From Eubacteriaceae bacterium (lineage in GTDB: Bacteria; Bacillota; Clostridia; Lachnospirales; Lachnospiraceae), in the NCBI GenBank assembly GCA_910574015.1, contig CAJSYQ010000016.1:1-64000 (forward strand): 64,000 nt of DNA. The letters run 5' to 3'. A model generated the notes under the pieces. It was not told the origin of the DNA, ran no database searches, and saw only the letters and a list, made by a program, of their open reading frames with translations. Positions 43,940 through 53,740 of the stretch are shown piece by piece (the stretch's first letter is position 1; each line of letters starts with the position of its first letter). Made by a program: the position numbers and the translations under genes.

Positions 43940-45242
43940 ATACGCGCTCTGCTACCTTCCTGCTGGCGTCTCCCTTCTCCCACCCGCAATACTTATCATA
44001 AAACAGCCTGTATCTTTCCCTGTACCGCTCTTCCATGCCCGGAAGATCCCGGAGGGCGGCAATGATCTCCTCTGTTGTAAAGAGCATCGGCCTTCTGAGA
44101 TTGGCAAAGTCAAAAAATACGGAGGAATACTCGGTGATCAGTACGTCTGCTATCAAATACAGCCTGGCGATGTCATGATATGTACTGGCGTTATAGTCAA
44201 AGCCCTGATAAGCGTACAGATCCAGCTTCAGGGTAAACTTATACCGGCCCGAGCCATAAAATTCATCGTCCCTCCAGGTGGGAGCGAAGCAGGATCCCGT
44301 CATACATAAAGCATCGGCGGAAAATCTCCGCACTAAACTGATTGGGCGCGGTGAGATAATCCCACGAGCGGCTCTGTATGTACACATCCCGTTTAATAAA
44401 ATACTTGGGCTGCCTTCCAATGAAGACAAAATATTGGGACCGCGCCATATAATAGAAATACCGCAGGCCGAACCGTTTCACACATTTGGCCTGGAAGGGG
44501 AGCCTCTCTTTTTTATTCAAGATCCAGATGCACTTGAATTTTCCCGGGTGATTTCTCCCCAGATACTCAAAGATATATTTCGGACTGTCGGAATAATTCC
44601 GGCCGAAAAAACTCTCGAAGATCACCATATTTTCTTTTATCCGCAGCTTCACCAACGGCTTGCGGTACAAAAATCTCTTGCATGCAGCCCGGCTGCGGAG
44701 CACCCGGGAAAGGGTCTTGAATGAGCTGTGCCTCCGCACCTTCCGGGCAATTTCTTCCGGTCCATGCTTTCTGGAATAGCGAATGAGCCGTTTGGAATAA
44801 CGCATGGCATGCCTGCCGGAACAGGGCGATCCTTTTGACATAATACCGGATAAACTTATCATCCAGGGAAATCTCCACCCTCTCATCCCTTCCACGGATC
44901 ATTTCCTTTATCCCCAGATAAGCCTTTACCGCCTCCAGTCGCTTCGTTGTATCATCTCTCACCTGACTCAGTGACGGAAGGTGCACCGGATCGTTATGCT
45001 TTCTCTTCATATAAAGAACCCGGGGGACCTCACGAACCCGTTCCGTCCGGCACATGGCCCGGACAATATACGGGAGATCCGTATAATAAAGATAGCCTTC
45101 GTCAAAAAACAAATCCTTTTCCAGGATAAATTCCCTTCGGAACAGAATGCCGAGAACAGATATTCCGGTAATCGTATAATTGCTGCGGACAAGATGGCAG
45201 AATACCTTTTCCCATTCCCCATCGCCCTCCCTGACTGGCGCG
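43929..45242 (-). pseudogene. Decayed glycosyltransferase/CDP-glycerol glycerophosphotransferase (TagF-like)
   Basis: Parts of a large GT2 plus CDP-glycerol glycerophosphotransferase protein are spread over three overlapping minus-strand frames. A GT2 end (LFFDEGYLYYTDLPYIVRAM) is followed after a frame change by VKLRIKENMVIFESFFGRNYSDSPKYIFEYL and FIGRQPKYFIKRD, then directly by SRSWDYLTAPNQFSAEIFRRCF, and after another frame change by APTWRDDEFYGSGRYKFTLKLDL and VLITEYSSVFFDFANLRRPMLF. The usual QTWHGT segment and the stretch between GYPRND and APTWRDD are missing, so there are internal deletions as well as frameshifts. The intact protein would polymerise wall teichoic acid or capsule. Confidence 0.8.
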
Positions 45243-45429
45243 GATCCCCCCTCCCCACCACCGAGATCAGCCCCTCATAGCCCGCCCTGTGAAAGTCCTT
45301 TCCCGACTGCCTGTCGGCAAAGATATTGCAGTCCGGCACCCCCGCCCTGCGGAGCGCCGATAACTGCCTGTCCTCATTCTGCTCTGCGCTGGACACGAGC
45401 ACATATCCGTACTTCGTAGTCTCTCTCAT
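45243..45429 (-). pseudogene. Serine recombinase (resolvase) N-terminal fragment
   Basis: The first 60 or so residues of a resolvase/invertase: YGYVLVSSAEQNEDRQL with the catalytic Ser region, ALRRAGVPDCNIFADRQSGKDF and GYEGLISVVGRGD. The ATG at 45429 keeps a good GGGAGG site. At about 45243 the reading runs into the glycosyltransferase relic in another frame, so the catalytic domain end and the DNA-binding domain are gone. This marks a recombination or deletion endpoint. Confidence 0.78.
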
Positions 45430-45531
45430 TGGTTCTTCCTCCCTTTTTCCCCAGACAAAAATTTCAGGAACATACTTCATATAATAACCGCAGTATAATA
45501 ATACAGGATTGAAAAATCTGCCATTTACCCG

Positions 45532-45560
45532 TTGACTTTTGGCAGGAAAATCTCTATACT
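45532..45560 (+). promoter_or_regulatory. pckA promoter
   Basis: TTGACT (45532-45537), 17-bp spacer, TATACT (45555-45560). The leader is about 100 nt and contains a small hairpin (CCACA/TGTGG at about 45622-45642) before an AGGAGG site. Confidence 0.75.
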
Positions 45561-45670
45561 AGAGAAAAAAGTGCCTTTCTGGCGCTTTCCTAAAGAATCA
45601 TAACAACCAGAGGTAACTTCCACAAGGCTCTGCCCTGTGGTAAATATATAAATACAGGAGGTTTTTTCTA

Positions 45671-47371
45671 ATGGCAACTAAAGCAAATTACAAATTGGAA
45701 GAAATCGGTGCTGGCAAAGTCGGATTTTCCAAAACCCGTTCCATCATCGAGGCCGGTTTCTATGGCAACAACGTCGTAAAAGTGAACACACTGAAGGAAG
45801 CATACAATCTGGCAAAGAATTCACCTGGCACTATCGTGACCGATATGCCTGTCTACCGGGGCGAAGAATTCGGTCTTGATACAGACGCCAAAGTTCTTCT
45901 TTTCAATGATGGAGCTGTAACCGGACGTTACGCTGCCGCACGCCGCATCAAGGGAGAACCCGGCGTGGATGATGCCAAGCTGGACAAAGTGGTTATGGAT
46001 GCGATGTATAAAACACGCTTTAAGAAACTTTACCACGCACAGGTCTTCGTTGGCCTGGATCCTGAATTTATGGTAAAGGCTCATCTTCTGATCCCGGAAG
46101 GAGAAGAGAACCTTATGTACAACTGGATGCTGAACTTCCAGTACATGAGCGATGAGTATGTTAAAATGTACAAAAACTCCAAGGCAGTGGGCGACGGCAA
46201 TGAGCCTGATATCTATATCTTCTCCGACCCGCAGTGGGCACCGGCTCCCAGCCCGGATGTTGACTACAGCTGCCTGAGCGACGATATGACATTGTGCTAC
46301 TTCGACACAGATCAGAACTGCGCTGCCATCCTTGGCATGAAATACTTCGGCGAGCACAAGAAGGGTACTCTTACTATGGCTTGGGCCATTGCAAACCGCA
46401 ACGGATATGCTTCCTGCCATGGCGGACAGAAGGAATACTCTCTGCCCGACGGCCGCAAATATGTAGCTTCCGTATTCGGTCTCTCCGGATCCGGAAAATC
46501 TACCCTGACACATGCTAAGCACAACAATAAATACGGTGACAGTGCCATCACGGTTCTCCACGACGACGCTTTCATCATTAATTCCGATACCTGTGCTTCC
46601 ATCGCACTGGAGCCCACCTACTTTGACAAGACAGCCGATTATCCTACTGGCTGCCCTGACAACCAGTACCTGCTGACAGCACAGAACTGCTCCGCTACCA
46701 TGGATGAGGACGGCAAGATTCAGCTGGTAACCGAGGATATCCGAAATGGCAACGGACGTGCCATTAAGTCCAAGCTGTGGTCTCCGAACCGCGTTGACAA
46801 GATCAACTCTCCGGTAAACTCCATTATCTGGATCATGAAAGATCCTACCATTCCTCCGGTAGTGAAGCTGAAGGGGTCTGCTCTGGCTTCCGTTATGGGC
46901 GCTACTCTGGCCACCAAAACCTCTACTGCCGAGCGTGTAAAGGCTGGTACAGACATGAACGCACTGCGTATCGTACCTTATGCCAACCCGTTCCGAACCT
47001 ATCCGCTGGTAAACGACTATGAGAAGTTTAAAAAGCTGGTAGAAGAGAAGAACGTGGACTGCTATATTGTAAATACTGGTGACTTCATGGGCAAAAAGGT
47101 TCAGCCGAAGGATACTCTTGGAATTCTTGAAGCCATCGTGGAAAATAAGACTGACTTCAAACAGTGGGGTCCCTTTGCCGATATCGAGATTATGGACTGG
47201 GAAGGTTTCGTTCCGGATCTGAATGATGCCGAGTACAAGGCAGCCCTGAAGAATGCAATGCAGAACCGTCTGGATGCTGTGGAGAAATTCTCTACCGATA
47301 AGGGTGGTTATGATAAGCTTCCGGATGAGGCACTGGAAGCCATCAAGAAATTGGTTGATGCCTTAAACTGA
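45671..47371 (+). CDS. pckA: ATP-dependent phosphoenolpyruvate carboxykinase
   Basis: A 566-residue PEP carboxykinase of the ATP type. The P-loop FGLSGSGKST lies near residue 270, followed by the kinase-2/metal region VLHDDAFIIN. In gut anaerobes this enzyme usually fixes CO2 onto PEP, making oxaloacetate and ATP for the succinate/propionate or aspartate branch, rather than gluconeogenesis; that role is inferred. Strong promoter and AGGAGG, and a codon choice rich in AAG, GGC and CTG, suggest high expression. A stem-loop terminator follows. Confidence 0.95.
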   Translation: MATKANYKLEEIGAGKVGFSKTRSIIEAGFYGNNVVKVNTLKEAYNLAKNSPGTIVTDMPVYRGEEFGLDTDAKVLLFNDGAVTGRYAAARRIKGEPGVDDAKLDKVVMDAMYKTRFKKLYHAQVFVGLDPEFMVKAHLLIPEGEENLMYNWMLNFQYMSDEYVKMYKNSKAVGDGNEPDIYIFSDPQWAPAPSPDVDYSCLSDDMTLCYFDTDQNCAAILGMKYFGEHKKGTLTMAWAIANRNGYASCHGGQKEYSLPDGRKYVASVFGLSGSGKSTLTHAKHNNKYGDSAITVLHDDAFIINSDTCASIALEPTYFDKTADYPTGCPDNQYLLTAQNCSATMDEDGKIQLVTEDIRNGNGRAIKSKLWSPNRVDKINSPVNSIIWIMKDPTIPPVVKLKGSALASVMGATLATKTSTAERVKAGTDMNALRIVPYANPFRTYPLVNDYEKFKKLVEEKNVDCYIVNTGDFMGKKVQPKDTLGILEAIVENKTDFKQWGPFADIEIMDWEGFVPDLNDAEYKAALKNAMQNRLDAVEKFSTDKGGYDKLPDEALEAIKKLVDALN

Positions 47372-47399
47372 CTGACAGAATAACCATTCTAAAATATGA

Positions 47400-47438
47400 G
47401 GGTGTCCCAAAAGTCAAGTAATGGCTTGAGGGACGCCC
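47400..47438 (+). terminator. pckA terminator
   Basis: GGGTGTCCC (47400-47408) and GGGACGCCC (47430-47438) enclose an inner TCAAG/CTTGA stem; TTTCATTTT follows. Confidence 0.88.
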
Positions 47439-47608
47439 TTTCATTTTATTGAAATGATCTTTGGGCGAAGGCTCACTTTTTTTGGAAATTCCCTAAATAT
47501 TTTCCAAAAACAGCCGAAATAAAAGATATACATACAAATCTAGATGCCTCAGATTTCGTTTTCTTACAGGGAACGGAACTTATCATGGCATAGAAAGGAA
47601 GGAATCTT

Positions 47609-48211
47609 ATGAGTGTAAATGGAATTACAGGTGTGACAAGTGCTTATGCAACTACAAACACAGCCGCTGCCACAAAAAATGCTGAGACTACTGCTGCCAG
47701 CAAAAAGAATACGGCAGAGGATAAGGGTGTTGTCTACGAGCCGTCATCCACCAATGCTAAGGATAGCAATTCTACTAAAGTGACCGATTATTCTTCCATT
47801 GTAGCTAAAATGAAGCAGGAGCAGGCAAATCACAACAAGCAGCTGCAGGATCTGGTTGATAAGCTGCTGTCGAAACAGGCAGACAAATATACTTCATTAG
47901 CTGATATGTTTAAGAATATCACAGTAGATCCGGCTACCGCAGCACAGGCGCAGAAGGACATCGGTGAAGATGGCTACTGGGGAGTAAACCAGACCAGTGA
48001 CCGTCTTGTAGAGATGGCACAGGCGCTCAGCGGTGGAGATGCTGAAAAAGCTGACCTTATGATCAATGCCATCAAGAAAGGTTATGACCAGGCTGCCAAA
48101 GCATGGGGCGGTGAATTACCGGATATCTGCCAGCAGACCGTAGACGCTGCGACAGAGAAGCTGAACAAGTGGCGTGAGAGTCTGAACGAAGCTCAGAATG
48201 TCCTGGAATAA
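47609..48211 (+). CDS. Hypothetical Ala/Thr-rich helical protein (Lachnospiraceae type)
   Basis: A 200-residue protein. The N-terminal 60 residues are Ala/Thr/Lys-rich low complexity (SVNGITGVTSAYATTNTAAATKNAETT), reminiscent of flagellar-rod-type N-termini. The rest is helical: KMKQEQANHNKQLQDLVDKLLSKQ, DIGEDGYWGVNQTSDRLVEMAQALSGGD and YDQAAKAWGGELPDICQQTVDA. No signal peptide or known domain. I believe it belongs to a widespread Lachnospiraceae family with the conserved DGYWG and AWGGELP motifs, but no function is known to me. GAAAGGAAGG precedes the ATG and a strong terminator follows. Confidence 0.75.
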   Translation: MSVNGITGVTSAYATTNTAAATKNAETTAASKKNTAEDKGVVYEPSSTNAKDSNSTKVTDYSSIVAKMKQEQANHNKQLQDLVDKLLSKQADKYTSLADMFKNITVDPATAAQAQKDIGEDGYWGVNQTSDRLVEMAQALSGGDAEKADLMINAIKKGYDQAAKAWGGELPDICQQTVDAATEKLNKWRESLNEAQNVLE

Positions 48212-48248
48212 GAAATGCATAAGCCACAGCCCGGCAAAGGGCTGAGAA

Positions 48249-48276
48249 AATCCCCCACAGTCCGCTGTGGGGGATT
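48249..48276 (+). terminator. Terminator of the hypothetical protein gene
   Basis: AATCCCCCACAG (48249-48260), 4-nt loop, CTGTGGGGGATT (48265-48276), then TATTTAT. A 12-bp perfect stem. Confidence 0.9.
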
Positions 48277-48294
48277 TATTTATCAGGAAACTAT

Positions 48295-49860
48295 TTATTG
48301 GGGCGCCATATCCTTCAGGATAAGGAGGATATCCCCGGCCTGAAGAGTATCCGTCTCCATCTTATTGATGGACATAATGGATTCCGTGGTGGTGAAGAAA
48401 CGTTTGGCAATATCCCAAAGCTCCTCTCCGGCCTGGACAACATAACCGATAATTCCCGGCTCACGGCTTCTCGCCTTCCAGTCTATTGGCTCGCTGTCGA
48501 AGCTCACCACAATGGGCTCTTCAATGCGCTCAAAGGCGATGAGATCCAATGCCGCCACCGCTTTGATCTCAATTTCCTTATCACCAGTGACACTGCCGCT
48601 GATCTGTTCCAGTGAGCCGTGTAGCCAGACATTGCTGTTCTCATCCATCTCCTCCGCCTCCACAAACTGCGAGAAGGGAATCACGCCCTTCACTGACACA
48701 AGGGGAACCCTGTCATCCTCTGTCAGGTAGAGGACACTCACATCCACAATCCCCTCCACCTGCATTCCGTTTTCCCTCTGTTCCTTCGAATCAATGCGCA
48801 GCTCCCCGCTCACATCCCAGATCTGCAGTGGAACACGTCCCTCCACAGACGGAATCTTGCCGCTGATCCTGGTCCGGCTCTTGTTGTGAACGATAAGATT
48901 TTCAAAATAAGAATCCTCAAAGACCGGCTGGCACTTTTCTTTCGTGGAATAAAAATCCGTCAGAAGCTCCAGCTGATCCTGCCCATATACCTTTATATCG
49001 AAATCAATCACCAGCTCCGCATCCAGTACCCGGCTCTCACCGTCTTCATCGTCCTTGATCTCCAGATCCCGGCTATGTATACCAGTGATCACCTGCGCCA
49101 CCATATCAGAGTCGCAGCCGCTGCAGTCAATGCGTCCCTCGATAGGAATGGTATTATCATAAAAATTGATCTCCGGTGACTCACTTTCACTGAGATAGAT
49201 CACAAACAAATGCGCCTGGCCGTCCACCTGGAGTTCGTTTTCATTTACCCTGGTATCCATTTCCCCTAACCGGAAATCCGAATACAGTATCTGGCCGATG
49301 GCGTCCTTAGTCCCCGGAATCTTCCACTCATCCCGTATCCGCAGGGTATCCTTCTTCGTAAAGACCAGCCGGGATATATCCAGTGTCTTTTTCTGGAAAA
49401 ATACATTCTCCGCCTCCTCCAGATCCACTGCCCCCTCTCCGTCACAGACCGTCTCGGCAGAGACTTCCAGGGAAAATACCGCCTTCAGCCCCAGTTTACG
49501 GGAATTAATAAGCTCACTCCGAAGATCTTCTATCGATGCGTGCACCGTCAGTTCATCATCACGGTCCGCACACGGCAGCGGGATCATTTCCTCAAAGGGA
49601 ATGCTTCCCTTCATCTCACACACCGGCATTTCGCCATCCACTGCATACAATACCTGAAAAGCCAGCTCCCCTTTAATGCTGGCCTTCCCCTCCAGCATCC
49701 GGGCCTCTTCCACCTGTACATCCGCCTTTTCTTTCATGATGGACAGCGCATCTGGCTTGGCATCCGGCACATTGAAATCACGGTCAAGAGTAACCTGCCT
49801 GTTCTCCCGGCAGTTGCATTTATTCATGTGCACACGTTGTGTTATCAGTCTCAATTCCAT
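48295..49860 (-). CDS. DUF3794 (SPOCS) repeat protein with C-terminal LysM
   Basis: A 521-residue protein with three beta-rich DUF3794/SPOCS-type modules (repeating pattern G.....VLY....D..P......IPF...: VLYAVDGEMPVCEMKGSIPFEEMI and VLYLTEDDRVPLVSVKGVIPFSQFV) and one C-terminal LysM (IIGYVVQAGEELWDIAKRFFTTTESIMSIN). SPOCS/LysM proteins are associated with spore envelope assembly in clostridia. There is no signal peptide, as expected for a mother-cell coat protein. A GAGGAGG precedes the ATG. Confidence 0.88.
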   Translation of the reverse strand: MELRLITQRVHMNKCNCRENRQVTLDRDFNVPDAKPDALSIMKEKADVQVEEARMLEGKASIKGELAFQVLYAVDGEMPVCEMKGSIPFEEMIPLPCADRDDELTVHASIEDLRSELINSRKLGLKAVFSLEVSAETVCDGEGAVDLEEAENVFFQKKTLDISRLVFTKKDTLRIRDEWKIPGTKDAIGQILYSDFRLGEMDTRVNENELQVDGQAHLFVIYLSESESPEINFYDNTIPIEGRIDCSGCDSDMVAQVITGIHSRDLEIKDDEDGESRVLDAELVIDFDIKVYGQDQLELLTDFYSTKEKCQPVFEDSYFENLIVHNKSRTRISGKIPSVEGRVPLQIWDVSGELRIDSKEQRENGMQVEGIVDVSVLYLTEDDRVPLVSVKGVIPFSQFVEAEEMDENSNVWLHGSLEQISGSVTGDKEIEIKAVAALDLIAFERIEEPIVVSFDSEPIDWKARSREPGIIGYVVQAGEELWDIAKRFFTTTESIMSINKMETDTLQAGDILLILKDMAPQ

Positions 49861-49977
49861 TTCCTCCTCGTCCTTTTAATAACGCTCAGCGGCGTCAGTC
49901 TGGACCTGCCGTGGACGGCGTTGAGCTTACACTAAGTATATATTCCCCATCCCCCGAAAATAGAACCCCTCTCATAC

Positions 49978-50019
49978 AAAAAACCATGGACGATTCCTCT
50001 TGGAAACCTGTCCATGGTT
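49978..50019 (-). terminator. veg terminator
   Basis: Minus strand: AACCATGGAC and GTCCATGGTT with an inner stem and a TTTTTT run. Confidence 0.88.
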
Positions 50020-50034
50020 CTATGATCAGCCTGG

Positions 50035-50283
50035 CTAACTCAGCGGTGCCAGCTTAAGCTGCACATCTTTTGTAATCACATCGGTGTAACTATAAGAGAC
50101 TGTCTGGTAACTATCCTCTGCCTCATTCTTAATCTCTACCAGAAAAATACACGGATACGTCTCAGTAATAATTCCCTCTGTCACGTCATATTTGTGACGT
50201 CCCAGATTGCTTTTAACCTGGACCCTGCTCCCCACATGCTTGGCCACCGCACGGCGGACGCTGCCCAGACTGGCATTTACCAT
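50035..50283 (-). CDS. veg: Veg family protein
   Basis: An 82-residue protein that matches the Veg family (RRAVAKHVGSRVQVKSNLGRHKYDVTEGIITETYPCIFLVEI). In Bacillus Veg stimulates biofilm gene expression by acting against SinR; its biochemistry is unclear. The ATG at 50283 (MVNASLG) has GGAGGG upstream. A near-perfect promoter lies at 50335-50363. It is an independent transcription unit. Confidence 0.9.
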   Translation of the reverse strand: MVNASLGSVRRAVAKHVGSRVQVKSNLGRHKYDVTEGIITETYPCIFLVEIKNEAEDSYQTVSYSYTDVITKDVQLKLAPLS

Positions 50284-50334
50284 ATCAGTTCCCTCCGTTC
50301 CACAAAGACACGATATATCGTATGCTACTATCAT

Positions 50335-50363
50335 AATATACCATATTTAGTGTCCTCTGTCAA
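50335..50363 (-). promoter_or_regulatory. veg promoter
   Basis: Minus strand: TTGACA (50358-50363), 17-bp spacer, TATATT (50335-50340). Leader about 45 nt. Confidence 0.82.
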
Positions 50364-50413
50364 TTTTTGGCACTCTATTAACATTATATGGAATTTCGGG
50401 ATATTTATTCACT

Positions 50414-51607
50414 CTAACCCATTCTTTTCAGAATTTCGTCAAATATACGGCCGGCGGCCTCCTCCTTTGTCAGGATTGGAAACTCCTCCGTCCCCTCCGG
50501 CGTGATCAGGGTTATCACATTCGTATCCGTGCCAAAACCGGCTCCCTCCACCCGGAGATCATTGGCAGCTATCATATCTACATTTTTCTTCTCCAGCTTG
50601 GTACGGGAATTCTCCAGCAGATTTTCTGTCTCCATGGAAAAGCCGCAGATAAACTGATCCTGTCTTTTATGCTCTCCCAGCCATGCCAGAATATCTGTGG
50701 TCCGCACAAGGGGAATGGATAAGTCTCCGTCCCTCTTCTTCATCTTCTGGCCGCTGACCTCTGCCGGCGTATAATCCGCCACGGCCGCCGCCTTAACCAC
50801 AATATCCTGCCCGCCGGCATTGCCACGGACAGCCTCAAACATATCCGCCGCGCTCACCACCGGGATCACCCTGACACCCGGCACCGCCCTGAGATTCTCC
50901 GCCGCACTTACCAGCGTCACCTCTGCCCCCCGGCGCGCCGCCACGGCCGCCAGGGCATAGCCCATCTTTCCTGTGGAATGGTTGGTTAGAAAACGCACTG
51001 GATCCAGGGATTCCCTGGTGGCCCCGGCAGTGACCAGAACCCGTTTTCCCGTCATATCGTGCGGATACTGGATCTCTTTCAAAATATATTCCAGAAGAAG
51101 CTCTTCGGAAGGCATCTTTCCCCTGCCCACCGCCTTGCAGGCAAGGAGTCCCGTATCCGGCTCGATCACTTCCATGCCAAACTCCCGGAGCTTCCGGATA
51201 TTTGCCTGGACAACCGGATTTTCATACATATTAGTATTCATGGCTGGAGCCACGATCTTTTTGCACCGGCAGGCAAGAATGGTTGTGCTCAGCATATCAT
51301 CGGCAATACCATGGGCCATCTTGGCTATTATATTGGCAGAAGCGGGCGCTGCCAGCACCACATCCGCCTTCGTCCCGAGAGCCACATGCTCGATATTATA
51401 GTTAAAATTCCGATCAAAGGTATCCACCAGACACTTGTGGTTCGTCAATGTCTCAAAGGTGATGGGATTGATAAAATTCGTGGCATTCTCAGTCATCAGC
51501 ACGTGTACGTCCGCATGCAGCTTCGTAAGCATGCTGGTGAGATTAGCGATCTTGTAGGCCGCAATACTCCCTGTCACCCCCAGGACTACTGTTTTTCCCT
51601 GCAGCAT
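50414..51607 (-). CDS. coaBC: Bifunctional phosphopantothenoylcysteine decarboxylase/synthetase
   Basis: A 397-residue CoaBC (Dfp). The N-terminal CoaC flavoprotein domain has LGVTGSIAAYKIANL and the cysteine-decarboxylase motif PAMNTNMYENP. The C-terminal CoaB domain has the LVTAGATRESLDPVRFLTNHSTGKMG motif. It condenses 4'-phosphopantothenate with cysteine and decarboxylates the product. The ATG at 51607 has GGAGG upstream. Last gene of the pan operon, about 30 bp after panD. Confidence 0.95.
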   Translation of the reverse strand: MLQGKTVVLGVTGSIAAYKIANLTSMLTKLHADVHVLMTENATNFINPITFETLTNHKCLVDTFDRNFNYNIEHVALGTKADVVLAAPASANIIAKMAHGIADDMLSTTILACRCKKIVAPAMNTNMYENPVVQANIRKLREFGMEVIEPDTGLLACKAVGRGKMPSEELLLEYILKEIQYPHDMTGKRVLVTAGATRESLDPVRFLTNHSTGKMGYALAAVAARRGAEVTLVSAAENLRAVPGVRVIPVVSAADMFEAVRGNAGGQDIVVKAAAVADYTPAEVSGQKMKKRDGDLSIPLVRTTDILAWLGEHKRQDQFICGFSMETENLLENSRTKLEKKNVDMIAANDLRVEGAGFGTDTNVITLITPEGTEEFPILTKEEAAGRIFDEILKRMG

Positions 51608-51636
51608 ATTTTCTACCTCCATAAGGGACTTCCGTC

Positions 51637-52029
51637 TCACATATCCTGCGACAGCTGACCATGCTTCTCATAATTGGATACCCGTTTGATATGATTGTCC
51701 TCGTCTACGAATACAACCTTAGGCCTGTGTCCCTGTGCCTCCTCCGGCGTCACATCGCAGTAGCTCATAATAATAATGTGGTCCCGCTCCCGCACCATGC
51801 GCGCCGCCGCACCATTCAGGCAGATCATACCGCTCCCCGGCTCCCCGGCGATGGTATATGTCTCAAAGCGGCTGCCATTTTCCACGTCCACGATCTGCAC
51901 TTTCTCGTATTCAAAGATCCCGGCCGCCTCCATCAGCTCTGGATCTACCGTTATGCTCCCTACGTAATCCAGCTCCGCCTGCACAACAACTGCGCGGTGG
52001 ATCTTTCCCTTCAGCATCTGAATCGTCAT
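51637..52029 (-). CDS. panD: Aspartate 1-decarboxylase precursor
   Basis: A 130-residue pyruvoyl-type aspartate decarboxylase. Self-cleavage is expected at the Gly24-Ser25 bond in YVGSITV, giving the pyruvoyl group. [17 protein letters not shown] matches the family core. It supplies beta-alanine for pantothenate. GGGAGGGG precedes the ATG at 52029, 17 bp after panC. Confidence 0.94.
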   Translation of the reverse strand: MTIQMLKGKIHRAVVVQAELDYVGSITVDPELMEAAGIFEYEKVQIVDVENGSRFETYTIAGEPGSGMICLNGAAARMVRERDHIIIMSYCDVTPEEAQGHRPKVVFVDEDNHIKRVSNYEKHGQLSQDM

Positions 52030-52046
52030 TTCCGGTCCCCTCCCTT

Positions 52047-52895
52047 TCACTCTCCGGTGTATATAAAGTTATCGATGAGACGGGTTTTCCCGATATAAAC
52101 TGCCACGGCAGCCAGTACATTCCCCTCTATCGTATCTATCTTCTCAATGCGGTCGAAGTCCACTACCTCGACATAATCAACCTTTGCCAGCGGCTCCGAT
52201 TCAATGATCCCGGTGATTTCCCGGATAACCGCGGAAGCATCCCTCTCCCCGTTCCGGATCATTTCCTCTCCCCGGAGCAGTCCCTTGTGCAGTATCACCG
52301 CCGCCGCTCTTTCCTCCTGGGAAAGATAAGTATTGCGGGAACTCTTTGCCAGTCCGTCTTCTTCCCGGATAATGGGACATCCCACGATCTCCAGATCAAA
52401 GTTCAGATCCCGTACCATACGCCGGATCACAGCCAGCTGCTGGGCATCCTTCTGCCCAAAATAGGCGCGGTCTGGCTGCACGATATGAAACAGCTTGCTG
52501 ACCACGGTGCACACCCCGCGGAAATGCGTAGGTCTTGTCTTTCCACAGAGCCCCTTCGTCAGCCCGTCCATATCCACAAAGGTGCAGAAATCATCGAAAT
52601 ACATATTCTCCTTTTCCGGATGGAAGATCAGAAAAGCACCTGCCGCCTCACACAGCGCGGCATCCCTCTCCAGATCCCGGGGATATGTGGCCAGATCCTC
52701 CCCCGGTCCAAACTGGATGGGATTTACAAAGACACTTACCACAACTCTGTCATTCTGCTGCACCGCCTTGTCAATAAGGCTCTTATGCCCCTCATGGAGA
52801 TATCCCATAGTGGGGACCAGTCCCACACTGAGACCCTCTTTTCTCCACTGTCTCACCTGTTCCCTTACTTCCTCTGTCTCTGCCACTATCTTCAT
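52047..52895 (-). CDS. panC: Pantothenate synthetase
   Basis: A 282-residue PanC. ATP-binding motif [13 protein letters not shown] and [44 protein letters not shown] are the family signatures. It condenses pantoate with beta-alanine using ATP. It lies 17 bp from panB and from panD, and so is cotranscribed with them. Confidence 0.95.
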   Translation of the reverse strand: MKIVAETEEVREQVRQWRKEGLSVGLVPTMGYLHEGHKSLIDKAVQQNDRVVVSVFVNPIQFGPGEDLATYPRDLERDAALCEAAGAFLIFHPEKENMYFDDFCTFVDMDGLTKGLCGKTRPTHFRGVCTVVSKLFHIVQPDRAYFGQKDAQQLAVIRRMVRDLNFDLEIVGCPIIREEDGLAKSSRNTYLSQEERAAAVILHKGLLRGEEMIRNGERDASAVIREITGIIESEPLAKVDYVEVVDFDRIEKIDTIEGNVLAAVAVYIGKTRLIDNFIYTGE

Positions 52896-52912
52896 CGCTC
52901 TGGTATCCTTTC

Positions 52913-53740
52913 TCAGTATAATTTCTCAATCACTTCATCTTCTATTTTATACTCATGCTCTTCCGACGGAAAGGCTCCGCTGCCCACCTCTTCTATATAG
53001 GAGCGAAAGGCTTCCTTCATGATCTCCCCCAGGTCGGCATAGCGTTTCACAAACTTCGGAGTGAAATCCGAAAACATCCCCAAAAGATCCTGATATACCA
53101 GTACCTGACCATCGCAGCCATTTCCGGCGCCGATCCCGATGGTGGGAATCCTGAGCTCCCTGGTGATGAGATCTCCCAGCTTTCTTGGAATCCCCTCCAG
53201 TACCACCGCAAATGCTCCCGCCTCTTCCACAGCCCTGGCACCCTCCAGTACCTTTTTCGCCGCTGCCTCGGATTTTCCCTGAACCTTAAATCCACCAAAG
53301 GCATGGATGGACTGGGGCGTCAGCCCCACATGGGCACATACCGGGATGCCCGCCTTGACAATGGCCTGGATCTGCGGGCACACCTCTTCGCCGCCCTCCA
53401 GCTTCACCGCTCCGGCCCGGGCCTCCTTCATCAGCCGCCCGGCATTGACCACCGCATCATACACCGAGGTCTGATAGGACATAAACGGCATATCAACGAT
53501 CACCAGGGCATTTTTTGCCCCCCGTGCCACAGCGGCCCCATGATGGATCATATCCTCCATGGTGACAGATATCGTATCCTCATACCCCAGCATTACATTC
53601 CCCAGGGAATCCCCCACCAGGATACTGTTTACCCCTGCTTCATCTTCCAGCTTCGCCGTGGAATAATCATAGGCGGTGAGCATCGTCAGTTTCTCACCAT
53701 TCTCCTTCGCCTGCTGAAATGTCACAACTGTATTCTTCAC
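52913..53740 (-). CDS. panB: 3-methyl-2-oxobutanoate hydroxymethyltransferase
   Basis: A 275-residue PanB, first committed enzyme of pantothenate synthesis, which adds a hydroxymethyl group from methylene-THF to ketoisovalerate. Motifs: [40 protein letters not shown] and IGIGAG. The GTG at 53740 has a strong AAGGAGG six bases upstream and is chosen over the upstream TTG. The N-terminus overlaps the end of panG by 47 bp, so the two genes are translationally coupled. Confidence 0.94.
   Translation of the reverse strand: MKNTVVTFQQAKENGEKLTMLTAYDYSTAKLEDEAGVNSILVGDSLGNVMLGYEDTISVTMEDMIHHGAAVARGAKNALVIVDMPFMSYQTSVYDAVVNAGRLMKEARAGAVKLEGGEEVCPQIQAIVKAGIPVCAHVGLTPQSIHAFGGFKVQGKSEAAAKKVLEGARAVEEAGAFAVVLEGIPRKLGDLITRELRIPTIGIGAGNGCDGQVLVYQDLLGMFSDFTPKFVKRYADLGEIMKEAFRSYIEEVGSGAFPSEEHEYKIEDEVIEKLY

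Noticed and set aside
45821-46561. Minus-strand open frame of 246 codons inside pckA
   Set aside because: Antisense shadow of a highly conserved enzyme; composition is not protein-like.
47400-47438. GGGTGTCCCAAAAGTCAAG resembling an insertion-sequence end
   Set aside because: It is one arm of a stem-loop followed by a T-rich tract after pckA, so a terminator; there is no transposase and no second end.
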